64,000 nt of DNA from Tetraselmis striata (Eukaryota > Chlorophyta > Chlorodendrophyceae > Chlorodendrales > Chlorodendraceae): positions 248,001 to 312,000 of the forward strand of contig VCJN01000308.1 of NCBI GenBank assembly GCA_006384855.1, given 5' to 3'. The position numbers and the translations under genes are program-made. The notes beneath the pieces are model-generated. The model did not search any database and was not told where the DNA came from. It worked only from the letters and a program-made list of their open reading frames with translations. This document shows, in pieces, positions 44,701 to 56,374 of this stretch. Every line of letters begins with the position of its first letter. The stretch's first letter is position 1.

Positions 44701-47700
44701 ACCCCGCCTATCCACAGGCCTCAAAGCTTGAAATCCTTAACAAGATCTTCGCCGACGGCCGCTCATCCAGAGCAGTCAGACAAAGTACCATCGCTCGCCC
44801 CGGAGCAGCACTAGGCGCTGCTCTAGCGCTCACCTCGCCGCGAGTCCGACACGCGTGTTCGTTACCTACCCGACCCGCGAGGCTTTCTAGTCGTAAACTC
44901 CTGCCCACCAGTAACTCGCGTATAAGTCGCTGAGTCCACAAGATGGCCGCCACCCTCGCGTCCTCTGCGCTCGCCGCGCTCGCCCCCGCCCGCGCCGTTG
45001 CCCACCGCGGCCGCGGCGCCGTGGCGGCCCCCACCCTGACGCCCTCCCGGGTGACGCTGCGCGGCGCGCCGCTGCGCGGCCAACACTCGCGCCGCTCCGT
45101 CCCGGCCGCCCCGTCGGCTGCCGGCCGCGGCGGCGTCAAGCGCGTGCTGGCGATGGCCGCCGCCACGTCCGTCCGTATCATCATCCAGGGTCGCCACCTG
45201 GAGGTGACGCCCGGGATCCGCGACCACTGCGAGGATAAGATCGTGAAGGCGATCAAAAACTTCGAGGGCAACATCAAGGAGGTCGACGTCAAGCTGAGCG
45301 TCCGCGGCGGCGACGCCGGCACCGGCGCGCGCGCTCAGCGCGTCGAGCTCACGCTGTACACGTTGCGCCACGGCGTGGTGCGCGCGGAGGACGTGGAGGA
45401 CAGCCTCTACGCCGCCATCGACCTCGTGTGTGACAAGGTCCGCGGCCGCCCCCGACTCGGCCCACCCACCCCTGGCTCGGGGAACACCACTCGCCGGCCG
45501 GACCCTACTCTTCCCCATCGCCCTCCCCTTTCGATGGCATACACACGAGACCAGACCAGCGCCTACCCCCGGACCCTATGGGCTCCGGACTCAGCCCCCC
45601 GCATCATCGGTATCCAGGACACGCCTCCTCTGCTGACTGGGGTTGTCCTTCCACAGCCACGATTCCTTGGCTCTCTGTCTCCTGAGCTCCCCACGTCATT
45701 TGTCGCTGTCGCCCTAGCGACTGCGCCCTCTTAACGAGATGCGTTGTCGGCGCCACCTTGATGGACTGGCAACCCCCTGGATGTTGCGTGGGAGGTTGAT
45801 GTCGCACGCTGAGCCACTGAATCGGTGGTGCGGGAGGAAGCTGCTTGTGGAACGGGGCTCCACATGCCTGAGCTGACGCGCCCCTTGTGCCTGCCGATGC
45901 TCGCCTGCGCAGCTCAAGCGCAAGCTGCGCAAGCTAAAGGAGAAGGCGGTCGACCGCGGCACCTGGCCCGGCGCGGGCGGCAAGGCCGGGCAGACCCCCA
46001 TCTACGAGGTGCTCAGCAGCCAGGACGTGGTGGACGACCTCGAGCTGGACCGCGTCGCGGCGCTGCCGGAGGAGGTGCTGCGAGCCAAGTACCTGCAGCT
46101 GGAGCCGATGAGTGTGGAGGATGCGACGGAGCGCATGGAGGCCATCGGCCACGACTTCTTCGTGTTCCGGGAGCTGGAGACCAACGAGATCCAGATCGTG
46201 TACAAGCGCAAGGAGCGCGGCATGGGCGTGCTCATCCCCCGCGACTGAAGCGCCCCCCCCTCCCCCCCCTCCTTGACAGCAGTCTCACCTCCGCCTACCT
46301 ACGTGTACTGTAGCATGGCGGGCCGGTATCATAGATAGCGTAGCCAGGGTATGAATGAGAGTGGGCACGATTTAACAACTACGCGAGGAAACGACTCCGG
46401 CGGGGCAGCCGACTCTCCTCGCAGTGCACTGTTAAGACTGGCGGTCGTGCGGACTGGGGTTGCCGCCACCACAGACCGCCATCTCTGGGCAGCAGAGCGC
46501 AACAGAAGACGCTGGATGTGACGCGCCAAGCAGCTGACGAGGTGCGCCGTTTCGGAACTCGCGGCGTGAGGATTCGGAATGCGGCTGGTTTAAGCAAGAG
46601 TATGTACACCGTCGGGGGTGCGGGTTACTGATCGCTAGGACTCCCGCCTGCCCATCTGGGTTTAAGGCGCTGCATTCTGGCGGAAGTGTTTAGGGTTTGA
46701 GGGTTTTAACCCTAAACCCTAAAAGTTATGACGGTCCCTATGCCGGTGCTACGAGTATGGCTACCGCAGTGCCCTAGTTCTGATATGCTCATACAGTGGC
46801 ACATCTGCATCAATGCCTGCCTGTGCAAAAAGTTGTGTGAGGGCCGATGGGAATGATCACAGATCTCTACCTCGGGAGCAAAGGGGGAGTGGGCGCCCAA
46901 TTGATAGTACTTGTACGCAGGAGACTACAGGTTGGCCGCCAGAGGTGTCAGCATGGTAGCCAGTCGGATCGGCATATGATGGTTTTTAACACGGGTATGA
47001 GGGCCACCGGTGACGCATGCCAGTAAAAGCAGCAAGCGCCATCCTTAGATCCGGCAGTCTCGTAGGGCCAAATAGGCTGCAGGAGGAAAGGTGGGAGGAG
47101 GAAAGATGCGGGAGCCGGATGAAAGGCTGTGCCCCACCTCCTATCCAAGCAGGCCGGCTTATTCCAATATATTGTCACCCCGCCAGCAGCGACCAGGAGG
47201 TGTCTGGTCCAGGACCGTTATCAGGGGACTGTTGGAGCTGAGTAGCTGATGTGACGGCCTATGGCGGCACGGAAACAGTCCCACGGGGGTAGCGACTATG
47301 TATGGCCCGTTCGTTTTTAATTGTTTGTGACTGAACGCTCTTCCCTAACTTGGATGCCCCCCTGGATGGATGATAAACCCGGCATAGCCAATATCGAGAT
47401 CATCCATCCGGGTATAGGGGGGCCTTGAGTACGGTAGGGCTCACCAATGGCGCGCAGGCAGAGTCGCCGGAGATAGCAGCGCCTCAGGCGGATTCTAGCG
47501 GAAAAGATATGGAATGTAACGACGCGATCACGCCACCACTGCCCAGCTACACCAGGAGGACCTTGACAAAGCCAACGCGTAGTGCCACGAGTAAGGTTTG
47601 GGGGGAAATGGGGTGGTGCGACCGCGGGGCTGGAGGGTCTGACTGACCTGGTGCCAGTGCTGGCGACTGGTGCCTGCCTGGCAAGCTTGCGGGTCTGCAG

Positions 47701-48370
47701 CGCTTCCGCCACAGCGGGCCAGAGCTCTGAGGCCGGCACGGCAGCCCAGGCAGCGCCCTGGAAGGCGCCCGCCGGCAGGAGCACCAGCTCCCCCAGCCGC
47801 TCCCACTTGACAGGGAGCGCGTCCAGCAGCGCGGCGTGTTCGTTCGCCGGCAGGCTCGCGCCATGGCGGGAGAGCAGCGACGACATGGCCTAGCAGCGAC
47901 ACAAAAGAGGCACGAACACTCAATACTCCGGCAGGTGCAGTGGGGCTGTTGTCACTGCCGGGAGGCGGAGCAATGCCATAGCCCCAGGCGGCGCATATTA
48001 AATGTGAAGATCGGCACAGGAGGCAGTGATAGAAAGACAGGGCGACCTCCCAGAAGGAGCACCTATCCTTCGCTGTTCCAAATTAAGCATCGATTTGCAG
48101 CAAGACGCGTCACTAGCTGCGAGTTTCTGGTTGCAATATATGGCAGCTGTACCGGTTTTATAGTGACCGATTTCACAGCATGGCACCTAGCGCAGAAGCA
48201 CGGCAACTGTAAAGGCAGGCCGAAGAGGAGCAGACGCAGCCCGAATGAAAATCCATAGTTTCTATGCAATGTGGAGCCCCATCACACAGGACATATATTC
48301 CTCCCCATTTCCCCGAGAATCCGTGTTAATTTGCATGGACGCCTGAAATACTGACTCAGTCGCTGCACGG

Positions 48371-48410
<40 letters not shown>

Positions 48411-51400
48411 AAATACATGTATGTATACGTACATATAGTATATATGTGAGGTTGGCAGAGAGTCCCTTGCCTAGTCTATACAGTATCTAGTCGATATATA
48501 GTACAAAAAATATATTTGTGTGTGTATACATCCTATACAAATACATACATACATCTTTGTATAGACAGGTTGTCCGTCATGTGGTCACTCAATCACCGCA
48601 ACTATCCAATGGATTCCACATCGCCGCACAATGTATACCGCACACACGCATGCGCACGACGAAACATATCATGCTGTTGTTCTTCCGTGGGCGAGGGGCA
48701 GTCGCACCTCCCTCAGGCGCCGCGCGGGGGACTGCACGCGCTGCGCGGCGCTCATTGCCTGGCGCCGCACCTCCCCCCCCGACAGCTCAAGCAGGCGCCC
48801 CGCCACGCCCGTGTCGCCGCCGCCCAGGAGCGCCTCCGCAGCCGCCGCCGTGAGCGGCAGGCCGACCTCGCCGGCTGCGAGCTCGCCGCCGCGGCGCGCC
48901 TGGTCCAGCCAGCGGGCCGCCTTCAAGGCGTCCTTCATCTGCTTGGCGTGCTGCTTTGGAAGCGCCAGAACCCAGCCTGCAGGCACGCAGCATGCCCGTC
49001 AACAGTGGGCACGCGCAGCATGACAAGCCTCTCCCTCCCTCCCTCCCTCCCTCTCTATCATGGATATCCAGTACTCACGCGCAAATATACGCTTACACAT
49101 GCTTCATATATATGTATATATATATATATGCCCCCTAAAACCCTAAAAACCCTAAACTGAAAACCCTAAACCCTAAAACCCATATCTCTATATATACATA
49201 CATAAAGGCACACGGGTGACGTCGCACCTATATATGAAGGACCAGAATATTGACACTCACAATGGGCGGTTTCATGTATCTTCCATGTAGCAGTGGGCAC
49301 GCGCCGCACGCCAAGCCTCTCCCTCCCTCCCTCTCTATCATGGATATCCAGTACTCACGCGCAAATATACACTTACACATGCTTAATATATTTATGTACA
49401 TACGGGCACACGGATGCCATCGCACTTATCTTCAGAACCTGTAGAATGACCTTCAAAATTGCCGCTTTCATGTATCTTCTATAAACATTGGCCATAGTCA
49501 CGCCATAGTTTCGTCCAGAATTCGCCTCTTGACAGGCAGGGCAGGTCCTTTGCAGTGTCCCTAATACCGCATCGGCACTCGCATTACGCACACACATAAT
49601 ATATAGGCACATATGTATACATATCATATATACAATATGCATGTATGTGTATTTTATATGTAAGTATGTATAAAACAACTCATGTAGGTATTTATACGGA
49701 CTTTATTATATTATCATGTGCGCTTTGCGTTGGCGGTACGATTGCCCCCCCCCCCCCCCCCCTTCTGGCTAAGAGAGGGTAATTGAACTACACGGATCTT
49801 GCAACTCGTTGCTGCAAAACAAAACATTTTTTGGACCACGGACCCAAGCAAATGTTGCGGTATACACGCACAGTGCATATGAATGCTATGATATATACAA
49901 GATTTGTTATGAATGACTACATGCAGAGGAGTGTATACATACTAAATGGGATAAACCTGGGCATGGCGGAGCTTGCCTTGTGGCTCGGACGCAGCAACCG
50001 CTGGGTTCTCCTTCCGTCCGGACTTGCGGCCTCGGCGCTGCTGCTTGCCCGGCGGCGCAGTGACTGCGGTGCCGGCGCTGCCGCCGACAAAGGGCGCCAC
50101 CTCCACGCAGTGCAGTGCGCCCTGGATCGTCCCAAAGGCAAAGCAGACGGCGCCGCCCCCGACGACGCACAGCAGGCCCGCGCTGCCCTCGCAGAGGCCG
50201 GGCACGGCGGGGACGTAGCAGCAAGCGTGCCTGCGGCGGCGGGAGGAGGGACACGGTCAGTGCAAAGGGCCTGGAATAAAGTATGTGTGTGGTTGGCAGC
50301 AAACTGAATTCTAGCTTGAGGATGTGTTTTAGGGTTTAGGGTAAGGGTTTCGGGGAAGGGGCTCTGGTTGTGCGGTGGAACAAAAGGATATCGGATTGAA
50401 GCCTGGCAGTGGTGGATACCCACGACTATAGGATGCGTCTCGCTGACAGTGTGTTCACGAGACTAGCGGCAATACACCCTGACGCAGGAGAGCAGGTAGT
50501 GGTAGCAAACGGCATTCGTGGCGGTAGGGTATAACAGGACGCCCAGCGTTCATAGGCACTTTTGAAAAAGGTGCAGAAGGAATCGAACGGCGGTGAAAGT
50601 CCGGCGAAACATGCGGTATTACACTGAGTGGAGGGCATCGGTGGTTTGCTTGCTGCAGCAATCGGTGTGCGCTGCTGCCTGTGGCAGCATGCCTATCAGG
50701 AGATAGCCTTCGAGTCGTGCCACCTCAGCAGCGTTATATCCATATATAACCAATATGTGTTCCAAGACAGGCCCCAGACACGGACTGGATTCACAAGTGG
50801 CAGTGGAGTGACGGTAACATATATGTATTTATGTATATACTATAATATACTTAGATATATGTACATATATACATATATGTATATATTGTATATGATATGT
50901 ACATGTATATTACCATCACCCCACTGCCACTTGTGAGTCCAGTATGTATCTATATTGATATAAATTTATATAGGTAACGATGGTGTTGCGGCAAGTGGTC
51001 AGTATTACAGTCAAAATAATAATCATGGCGATGTCTATAATCGCGGATTTACGCAGACTGATGATCGAGTTTGACAGAGGGATGGGGGGGCATATTGCGA
51101 ATGGTGTCCGACATCGCAACATGTTCCGTGTGTGCACAGGTTTGCGCATCCAATTGCGGGCGGTGCATGTGGGCGCAGGGCGCAGCGCGTGCCTGACAGG
51201 CGCGTAGCTGCGCGGCTCATGCACCGCCAGCGGCTGCTTGCGCCACGCACAGCTGGCAGTGTCGAGCACGTAGGTCGCCGTGTGGTTGAGCGTGGAGCAG
51301 CCGCCCAGCATGACGAGGCGGCAGCCGCCGGAGGGCGCTGGCAGGGCGGTGAGGGTGGCGGAGAAGGCGGGCGGGGGCCAGGTGGCCGGGCCCTCGGCAG

Positions 51401-53712
51401 GCAGCGCCACGCGCGTGGACAGCCAAGCGCCGTCAGGCTGGCGCGCCAGGCAGTGCAGGTCGTCGAGACCGTGGGGCGCGCGGCTGGCCAGGCCGCCGTA
51501 GATGAACACGCGCCCGTCGGCGGTGGCGGCGGCGGCGGCGGAGTGGCGGGGCCCCGGGGGCGTCCCGCCCAGCTGCAGGGGCTGCCACCGCCAGGGGGCG
51601 CTGGCGTCCAGCAGCCAGGCGTCACCCAGCAGCTCGCCTTCGCCGCTGCAGCCGCCAAAGACCACCACCTGCGAGAATGGCAGCCGGGAAGAGCCGCCAG
51701 TCAGAGCCACCATGATGAGACGGGTTGCACACTGTAGAAATAGGGACAGGGAGGGGGAGAGAGAGGGAAAGAGTAGCGAAAGGGGGAGTTACTGTAAAGG
51801 GTTGTAACAATCTTCATGATAATGCCATTTCCTATTGGCAGCCCTCCTAAAAGAAAAATGCACTTTCCCAAACTCTGTGCAAATCAGGTAGAGATGGATA
51901 TCAAAGCAGTTGGAGAAACGCAAGGGACGAAATGGTGCGCATGCATGACACAGTCACTGAGCCTACCTCCACTAAAGGTAAAAACGGATATGACAACGCT
52001 ATCATTAACGTATGATTACTGGTGCGGTGTCTTTGCATGATTTTCACAGCAGGATTATCGCCCACTTTAACTGAACGAACTCCACTGTTGACTATTATTA
52101 TCTAAGCTATGCTGTATTCTATATATTTAGATGATCCTGAATACTGACATCCTCTTTTCCTCGCACATAATGCTGGAATCTGTACCTGTAATCATCACTA
52201 TTAAGCAGCAATACGTATTAGTTGTGTTGCGGTGACTGCCTACCTATCTATATTGTTTAAAAGCGTATTAAAGACTAACCATTTAACTAGCGACTACATG
52301 CAAGGATTAGTTAGTCGCTTTTGGGCGCACCTGCTGTGTGGGATGTTCCTTGCTGGCGGGCGTCACCGCTGCCGCGTGGCGGAACCGCGGCGGCAGGGCG
52401 GCGCCCTCCAGCGGGCTCCACGCCCACGAGCGCGCATCCAGCAGCCAGGCGTCCCCCAGCGGCGCGGAGGGGCCCACGCGCCCGCCCACCACCAACAGGC
52501 GGTGCGCTCCGATGGGCAGCGCCGCGTGGTAGCAGCGCGCGCAGGGGTGGCTCAGACCGGCATCCACGGGCGGCCTACAGCGCAGCAAGGCGGGGCGCCG
52601 ATCAGTTAAAGGTCGTACGGGGCGACGAGAACAGGCGGGGGTATTATTAGGGCAGCGATATGCTGTCCGATACCGTGGCCGGAAAACCCATAGAATAATG
52701 TCGGCAAGAGTCGGCGCACCGACTCAGGGTGCCCTCGACGAGATCCGCCAGCAGCACGTCCGCGTGTCGGCGGTGCGCCGCGGTGCCACCAAAGCCGCCA
52801 AACACGACCACCTTGCCCGGCAAACCCGGCAGGTGGGTCGCCGACAGCCCCCAGCGTCCCAGCTCCTGCGGGGTCAGCTCCGCCGAGGCGCGGGCGCCGC
52901 GACGCCGCTGCTGCCTGTGCCCTCCTCTCGCATCCCGCCTCTCGCCGCCTGTCGGCCGTGCCGTGGGGCACCGGAACGGCAGGCAGCGCAGCAACGGCTC
53001 CGTGCGCAGCACAGCGCCGGGCAGCTCCGCCCGCGCCACTCGCTCCTCCACGGCCGCGAGGCGGCTCAGCAGCGCGAGCTGCCGTTCCGCCAGGGCCTGC
53101 TCTCGGGTGCCAGCGCCGCCGCTGGCCGGAGCAGAGCCGGGCGGCAGGCTCGCATGTTTGCCCGCCCCGCCTCGGCCCCGGCCGCGCCGGCCTCGGCCCT
53201 GCCGAGGTCGGATTGCGCTTGATGCTTCTACGGCTGGCCTGCGGGGCAGCAAGGAAGCGCGAGGTCAAGCGAAAGCTCATTCCCCCGCCCAATCGTTCTC
53301 CAACTCTATGCACCCGTAGTCGCTACTAAAGAAGTCATCGGGTCCATTCCAATTTGCGAGCTATTGCTACCAGTCGGCTCTTTCAGTCGAAAGCTATCCG
53401 ACAATTTCGAAACAAACACAGCCATCTTCTCGACTGTACTGGAAGTGAACTGCCATCCCGCCATTGCATTTGTCCGACTCAACAGCTACAAACAATATCA
53501 AGCGCTCCGGGACTCTATGCTTGTGACCTCTCAGCTGCGACGATTTAAGCTGGGGAGCATCCGAAAGGTGATAGTAATGCCGCAGGATAAGGCTGCAAAA
53601 TAATCCAAGTGAGGTGACTCCTGCTTCAGGCTGCCACATTTACTGCGATCGCAATTCACAACTATTGTGAAAGCCATCCGCGCACCGAGAGGGAGGGAGA
53701 GAGAGAAGGAGG

Positions 53713-53744
<32 letters not shown>

Positions 53745-53957
53745 GAGAATACAGCAGAAACCAAAAAGCACTGCGCCAACCGGTACATTCCAAGAGGCAG
53801 CCGTTATTCGCTACCGGAATAACGGCTCTCTAGAAGAGCAGCAGCGGTACTACAAAGAGCGGCGGCACTCTCCTGTTACGTTGCTTTATCTGAGTAAAGG
53901 TCGGGCAGATCGGGCGGAGGATGGTGGGTGCGAGCAGTTTTAAGGGGTCCCGACAAG

Positions 53958-53988
<31 letters not shown>

Positions 53989-55658
53989 TGTACGGGTGCG
54001 GGTGCGCCTTCACCCTCCCGGCCGCGCCGTTGCGGGCAGCGCTGTGCTCCAGCTCCTGCGGCATCCCGCGCAGCACCTCCAGGAAGCGCGCGTGGCGATC
54101 GGCGTTGGCGTCAAACTTTGCGTTGGCCATGTTGACGAGGTACCTGCAGGAGGATCGACGTGATCACCGCTCAGCTCGCATCCCTGTGGATCCCCCCCCC
54201 CTCCCCCCCTGCGCTCCCAGGCCCTATTTTCTGCTTTCTACTTCTCCATTCTCGCCCCACCACCGCATCTTCCCTGTGACTTTGGGGGGGGGGGGGGGGG
54301 GGGGTTGGCTCGCCTGATGTAGGCCTCGCCGACCAGCAGGTTGCCCTCATCGGCCAGGGGCACCTCCAGGCGCAAGTTGCAGCGGATCCCCACCATGCAG
54401 CGGCCCTGCAGGGGGGCGCCCGCCAGAGGTGGCCATCAGCTGCAACGACTGCCGCCGCGCTGTCCATGCGCACATGCGCACCGCTCCGCCCGCGCATCCC
54501 GCGCGTGTGCTCAGGTTTGCTGCAGCTTCACCCTCTCAGTCGAGGGAGGACCATGCTGCTGAGTCGCCTGCTACGGTAAAGGTTGCGTTGCATACGTGGT
54601 GGCGGGTCCATTCCGGTCATGATGAAACAAACCTCGGTCGCGGGATCGCAACACGGCACATCCGTGAGCCCAGTGGCTGCGCTCAGCATGCGGGAGGTAG
54701 CGGCCCGCAATGTGCGTGCCCCCGGCGGCTCGCTGCACACACCTTGAGCGACGGCACCATGCCGGACTCGCGGAAGCCGGCCTGCCGCGCCCAGCCCAGC
54801 AGCAGCGCGCTCCACTCCACGCCGCGCGCCTCCACGTGCATCACGAACGGCTCCATGCGGAACACCAGGCACCCGGCTTGAGGCACAGGCGCGGCAGCCG
54901 AGTCAGCTGGGCTGCCACCGATCAACCCCTCCTCCCAATCCTTCCGGAACTACCAGCACAGCTGGACCACAGCGCACCATGCCTGAGCATTCTAAGTGAT
55001 ATACAAGCATAGGTCTGCCTGAAGATCCGGTCACGCTCCCTGGCAGGCCTACATTGTGCTGCTTTACGCTGCCATGGAATGCATGCAGTATGGGAAAGGG
55101 GGGAGGGGGGGATATCTCCACCTTTGGCAGCGGCTGCCGTGACTTTGGAAACGACCTCATCGGCGTCCGCTTTGTCATGGCTGGCATACACCCACTCCCC
55201 GCCCTGACGCAGCATCCCGCAGGCGCGCTCAGAGCCAGGAGTGCCGTGCTGGCGATGCTGGTGGACGCCGTGACTGGGAACGGGGGAATGAGGGAGTAGG
55301 GCGGGGGGGGAGAGTGGAACACCTTGAGGCCTGCGGCCCGCGTTTCGGGGGTCGGCTCGGCGAAGCAACTGATGCGACCGCTGCAGGAGCTTGTCGTGAA
55401 CATGTGCGGGTGCGCGTTGATCAGGTCCACCAGGTCCTGCCAGGCCCGAGCGGGGTTACAGGGGGGGCATCAGCCGCCCATGGCAGCCTGCCGCAGCACC
55501 CCCCTGCATGAGCCCCACGCCGTGCTTCCCTGGCCTGCTGTCCTCCGCACCTGGATGGGCGCATCCACAGATCCCTTGCGCGAACGGTCCCCGTCCAGGT
55601 CGTACAGCTCGTGCAGTGCGTTGCGCCGCCGCGTCGCAAACTCTCTTTCCGCCGCCAT
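41747..55658 (-). CDS. TYW2/3/4: tRNA wybutosine-synthesising protein 2/3/4 (TYW3-kelch-TYW2 fusion, 15 exons)
   Basis: Exons: 55658-55551, 55436-55323, 55248-55122 (start may be 55257), 54906-54743, 54405-54314, 54143-54014, about 53096-52720, 52574-52331, 51668-51193, 50230-49977, 48976-48708, 47889-47648, 42827-42602, 42336-42139, 42007-41747; about 1,093 residues. Residues 1-230 are TYW3 (DRSRKGSVDAPI, TTSSCSGRISCF, GFRESGM), the SAM methyltransferase of step 3. The middle is a kelch propeller (VVVFGGFGG, LLVVGGRVG, VVVFGGCSG, VIYGG-type and VVGGGAVCF blades). The C-terminus is TYW2 (LPVKWERLGELVLLPAGAF, DATRCMFSSGN, DLFTGIGYYTLP SAM loop, ACEWNPHA, VKWYAPHIRH), which transfers aminocarboxypropyl to the wye base of tRNA-Phe. 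Domain order is that of the land-plant enzyme. Junctions are in phase; those after exons 5, 9 and 10 use GC donors. Intron 12 (47647-42828) hosts two other genes. Exon 7's start is the weakest boundary. Confidence 0.9.
43507..43887 (-). CDS. Ankyrin-repeat protein nested in TYW2/3/4 intron 12
   Basis: A single-exon frame encodes 126 residues from ATG at 43887 to TAA at 43507. Residues 1-75 hold two ankyrin repeats (LVAAARRGDVEAVTAAVAAG with ADVNETDDFGQTALM, then ACRALLAAGADPF), followed by a partial third (GRKGMTAMDYAFMEQ) and an acidic tail (EEDVVEDGANEG). It is a small protein-protein interaction module of unknown partner. It lies on the same strand as the host transcript, so it needs its own promoter upstream of 43887 and its own poly(A) site before exon 13. 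Confidence 0.8.
   Translation of the reverse strand: MTESGTLVAAARRGDVEAVTAAVAAGADVNETDDFGQTALMCMAQQAELGACRALLAAGADPFAISSAPGRKGMTAMDYAFMEQDAAAGDLRGKARNYAKIIRLLEPPEEDVVEDGANEGNRAPPQ
44943..46248 (+). CDS. PSRP1: Plastid ribosome hibernation promoting factor (long HPF / PSRP1), 2 exons
   Basis: Exons 44943-45437 and 45913-46248 (GT-AG, phase 0) encode 276 residues. The first 75 or so are rich in Ala, Arg, Ser and Pro with almost no acidic residues and end near VLAMAAATS, as in chloroplast transit peptides. SVRIIIQGRHLEVTPGIRDH starts the S30AE/HPF N-domain, which binds the decoding region of the 30S subunit; the C-terminal domain (PMSVEDATERMEAIGHDFFV, RELETNEIQIVYKRKE) is the dimerisation module of long HPFs. 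It inactivates or protects plastid 70S ribosomes in the dark or under stress. The gene lies inside intron 12 of TYW2/3/4 on the opposite strand, so the two primary transcripts overlap antisense; mutual interference is possible but unproven. Confidence 0.93.
46249..47647. other. 5' part of TYW2/3/4 intron 12
   Basis: No gene is visible apart from the hibernation-factor 3' end. It contains an inverted telomere-like repeat (46688-46724) and scattered short ORFs of no recognisable type. Confidence 0.5.
46688..46724. repeat. Inverted telomere-like repeats
   Basis: GTTTAGGGTTTGAGGGTTTT meets AACCCTAAACCCTAAAA head to head, as at 26227-26266. Confidence 0.75.
48371..48409 (+). repeat. (GT)n microsatellite
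   Basis: About eighteen GT units in intron 11 of TYW2/3/4. Confidence 0.95.
48985..49500 (+). repeat. Tandem duplication in TYW2/3/4 intron 10
   Basis: A unit of about 290 bases is repeated: AAGCCTCTCCCTCCCTCCCT, CTATCATGGATATCCAGTAC and CACGCGCAAATATAC appear at 49024-49092 and 49312-49371, and a GCGGTTTCATGTATCTTC block at 49265 recurs as CCGCTTTCATGTATCTTC at 49463. Telomere-like repeats (49133-49181) lie in the first copy only. Confidence 0.7.
49500..49585 (+). repeat. Dispersed repeat Y (copy 2)
   Basis: Matches 8166-8250 in the same orientation (TAGTTTCGTC, GACAGGCAGGGCAGGT, TTTGCAGTGTCC, CATCGGCACTCG). In intron 10 of TYW2/3/4. Confidence 0.45.
50784..50943. mobile_element. MITE-like hairpin in TYW2/3/4 intron 9
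   Basis: A left arm starting ACTGGATTCACAAGTGGCAG (50784) and a right arm ending CTGCCACTTGTGAGTCCAGT (50943) are inverse complements over about 38 bases with three to five mismatches. The centre is pure TA/TATG repeat that itself pairs. Length (160 bp), terminal inverted repeats and lack of coding capacity are typical of miniature inverted-repeat elements. A target duplication could not be defined. Confidence 0.65.
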
Positions 55659-55797
55659 ACTGCCAACCCCCTGCAAGCCGCGCTGCTGCTGCCGTAGCCC
55701 TTTAGGTACGCGAGCCCAAGCGCTGGCACTGGCGCTGGCGTCAGTCTGTCTATCTATGGGTGCGCGGCTCCGGTCTGTGGACGGCGTGAGTGTCTAT

Positions 55798-56263
55798 CTA
55801 GAGCGTGCCGCTAGCGAGGCCTATCATCTCGCGAAGCCTCTTGAGCTGCTGCTTGCCGTCGCTCAGCAGGTATTTTATCTGCTCCGCCTCGCGCACGCCG
55901 CGCTGCGCCTCAAAGTGGTGGCGCACCTGCTGCTGCAGCTCGCCTGTGGGATCGGGGTGCGTTGGCCACGGGCTCAGCGGCCTCAGCAGAGTGCATGACC
56001 GAAATGTGCCACGCCCGGCAATCAGTGGTGAGCGGCATTTAGACAATCGTTGAAAGAGGCTATTGAGCGAGCGGTGGAGGGATACAGCACGACAGCACTG
56101 TCACAGCGTATGAGAGCATCAGACGGGCATCAGACTGAGCCTCGGGGGAGAATCATCGGCGCTGCCCACCTCGCGCCTCCGTCGGCGCCTGCCTCACTAC
56201 CCTCACAAACTGCCGATACTGTGCGAGCACGGCGGCGCGGTATATGAAGGACTTTAGGTCCAT
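55798..56263 (-). CDS. LYRM2-like LYR-motif (Complex1_LYR) mitochondrial protein, 2 exons
   Basis: Exons 56263-56170 and 55943-55798 (GT-AG, phase 1) give 79 residues. The sequence starts MDLKSFIYRAAVLAQYRQFV, the LYR helix with the tripeptide as QYR, then VRQAPTEAR, a helix with the family's conserved phenylalanine (VRHHFE), and QIKYLLSDGKQQLKRL. Order and length match LYRM2 (about 88 residues in animals), including the IRQVP-like turn. LYR proteins are small matrix factors that bind acyl carrier protein and help assemble respiratory complexes. It lies 140 bases upstream (5' side) of TYW2/3/4 exon 1 on the same strand, so its 3' UTR and the TYW promoter must be compact. Confidence 0.85.
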
Positions 56264-56343
56264 GCCGAGACGGCGCACCTGTCAGGAGGGGTGTTGGGGT
56301 TCGGTGGGGGTAAATGGGGGTGAGGAGGAGGGCCGGGGGGGAA

Positions 56344-56374
<31 letters not shown>

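Noticed and set aside
47836-48258. 140-codon plus-strand ORF
   Set aside because: Antisense to TYW2/3/4 exon 12 and intron 11, with no family signature.
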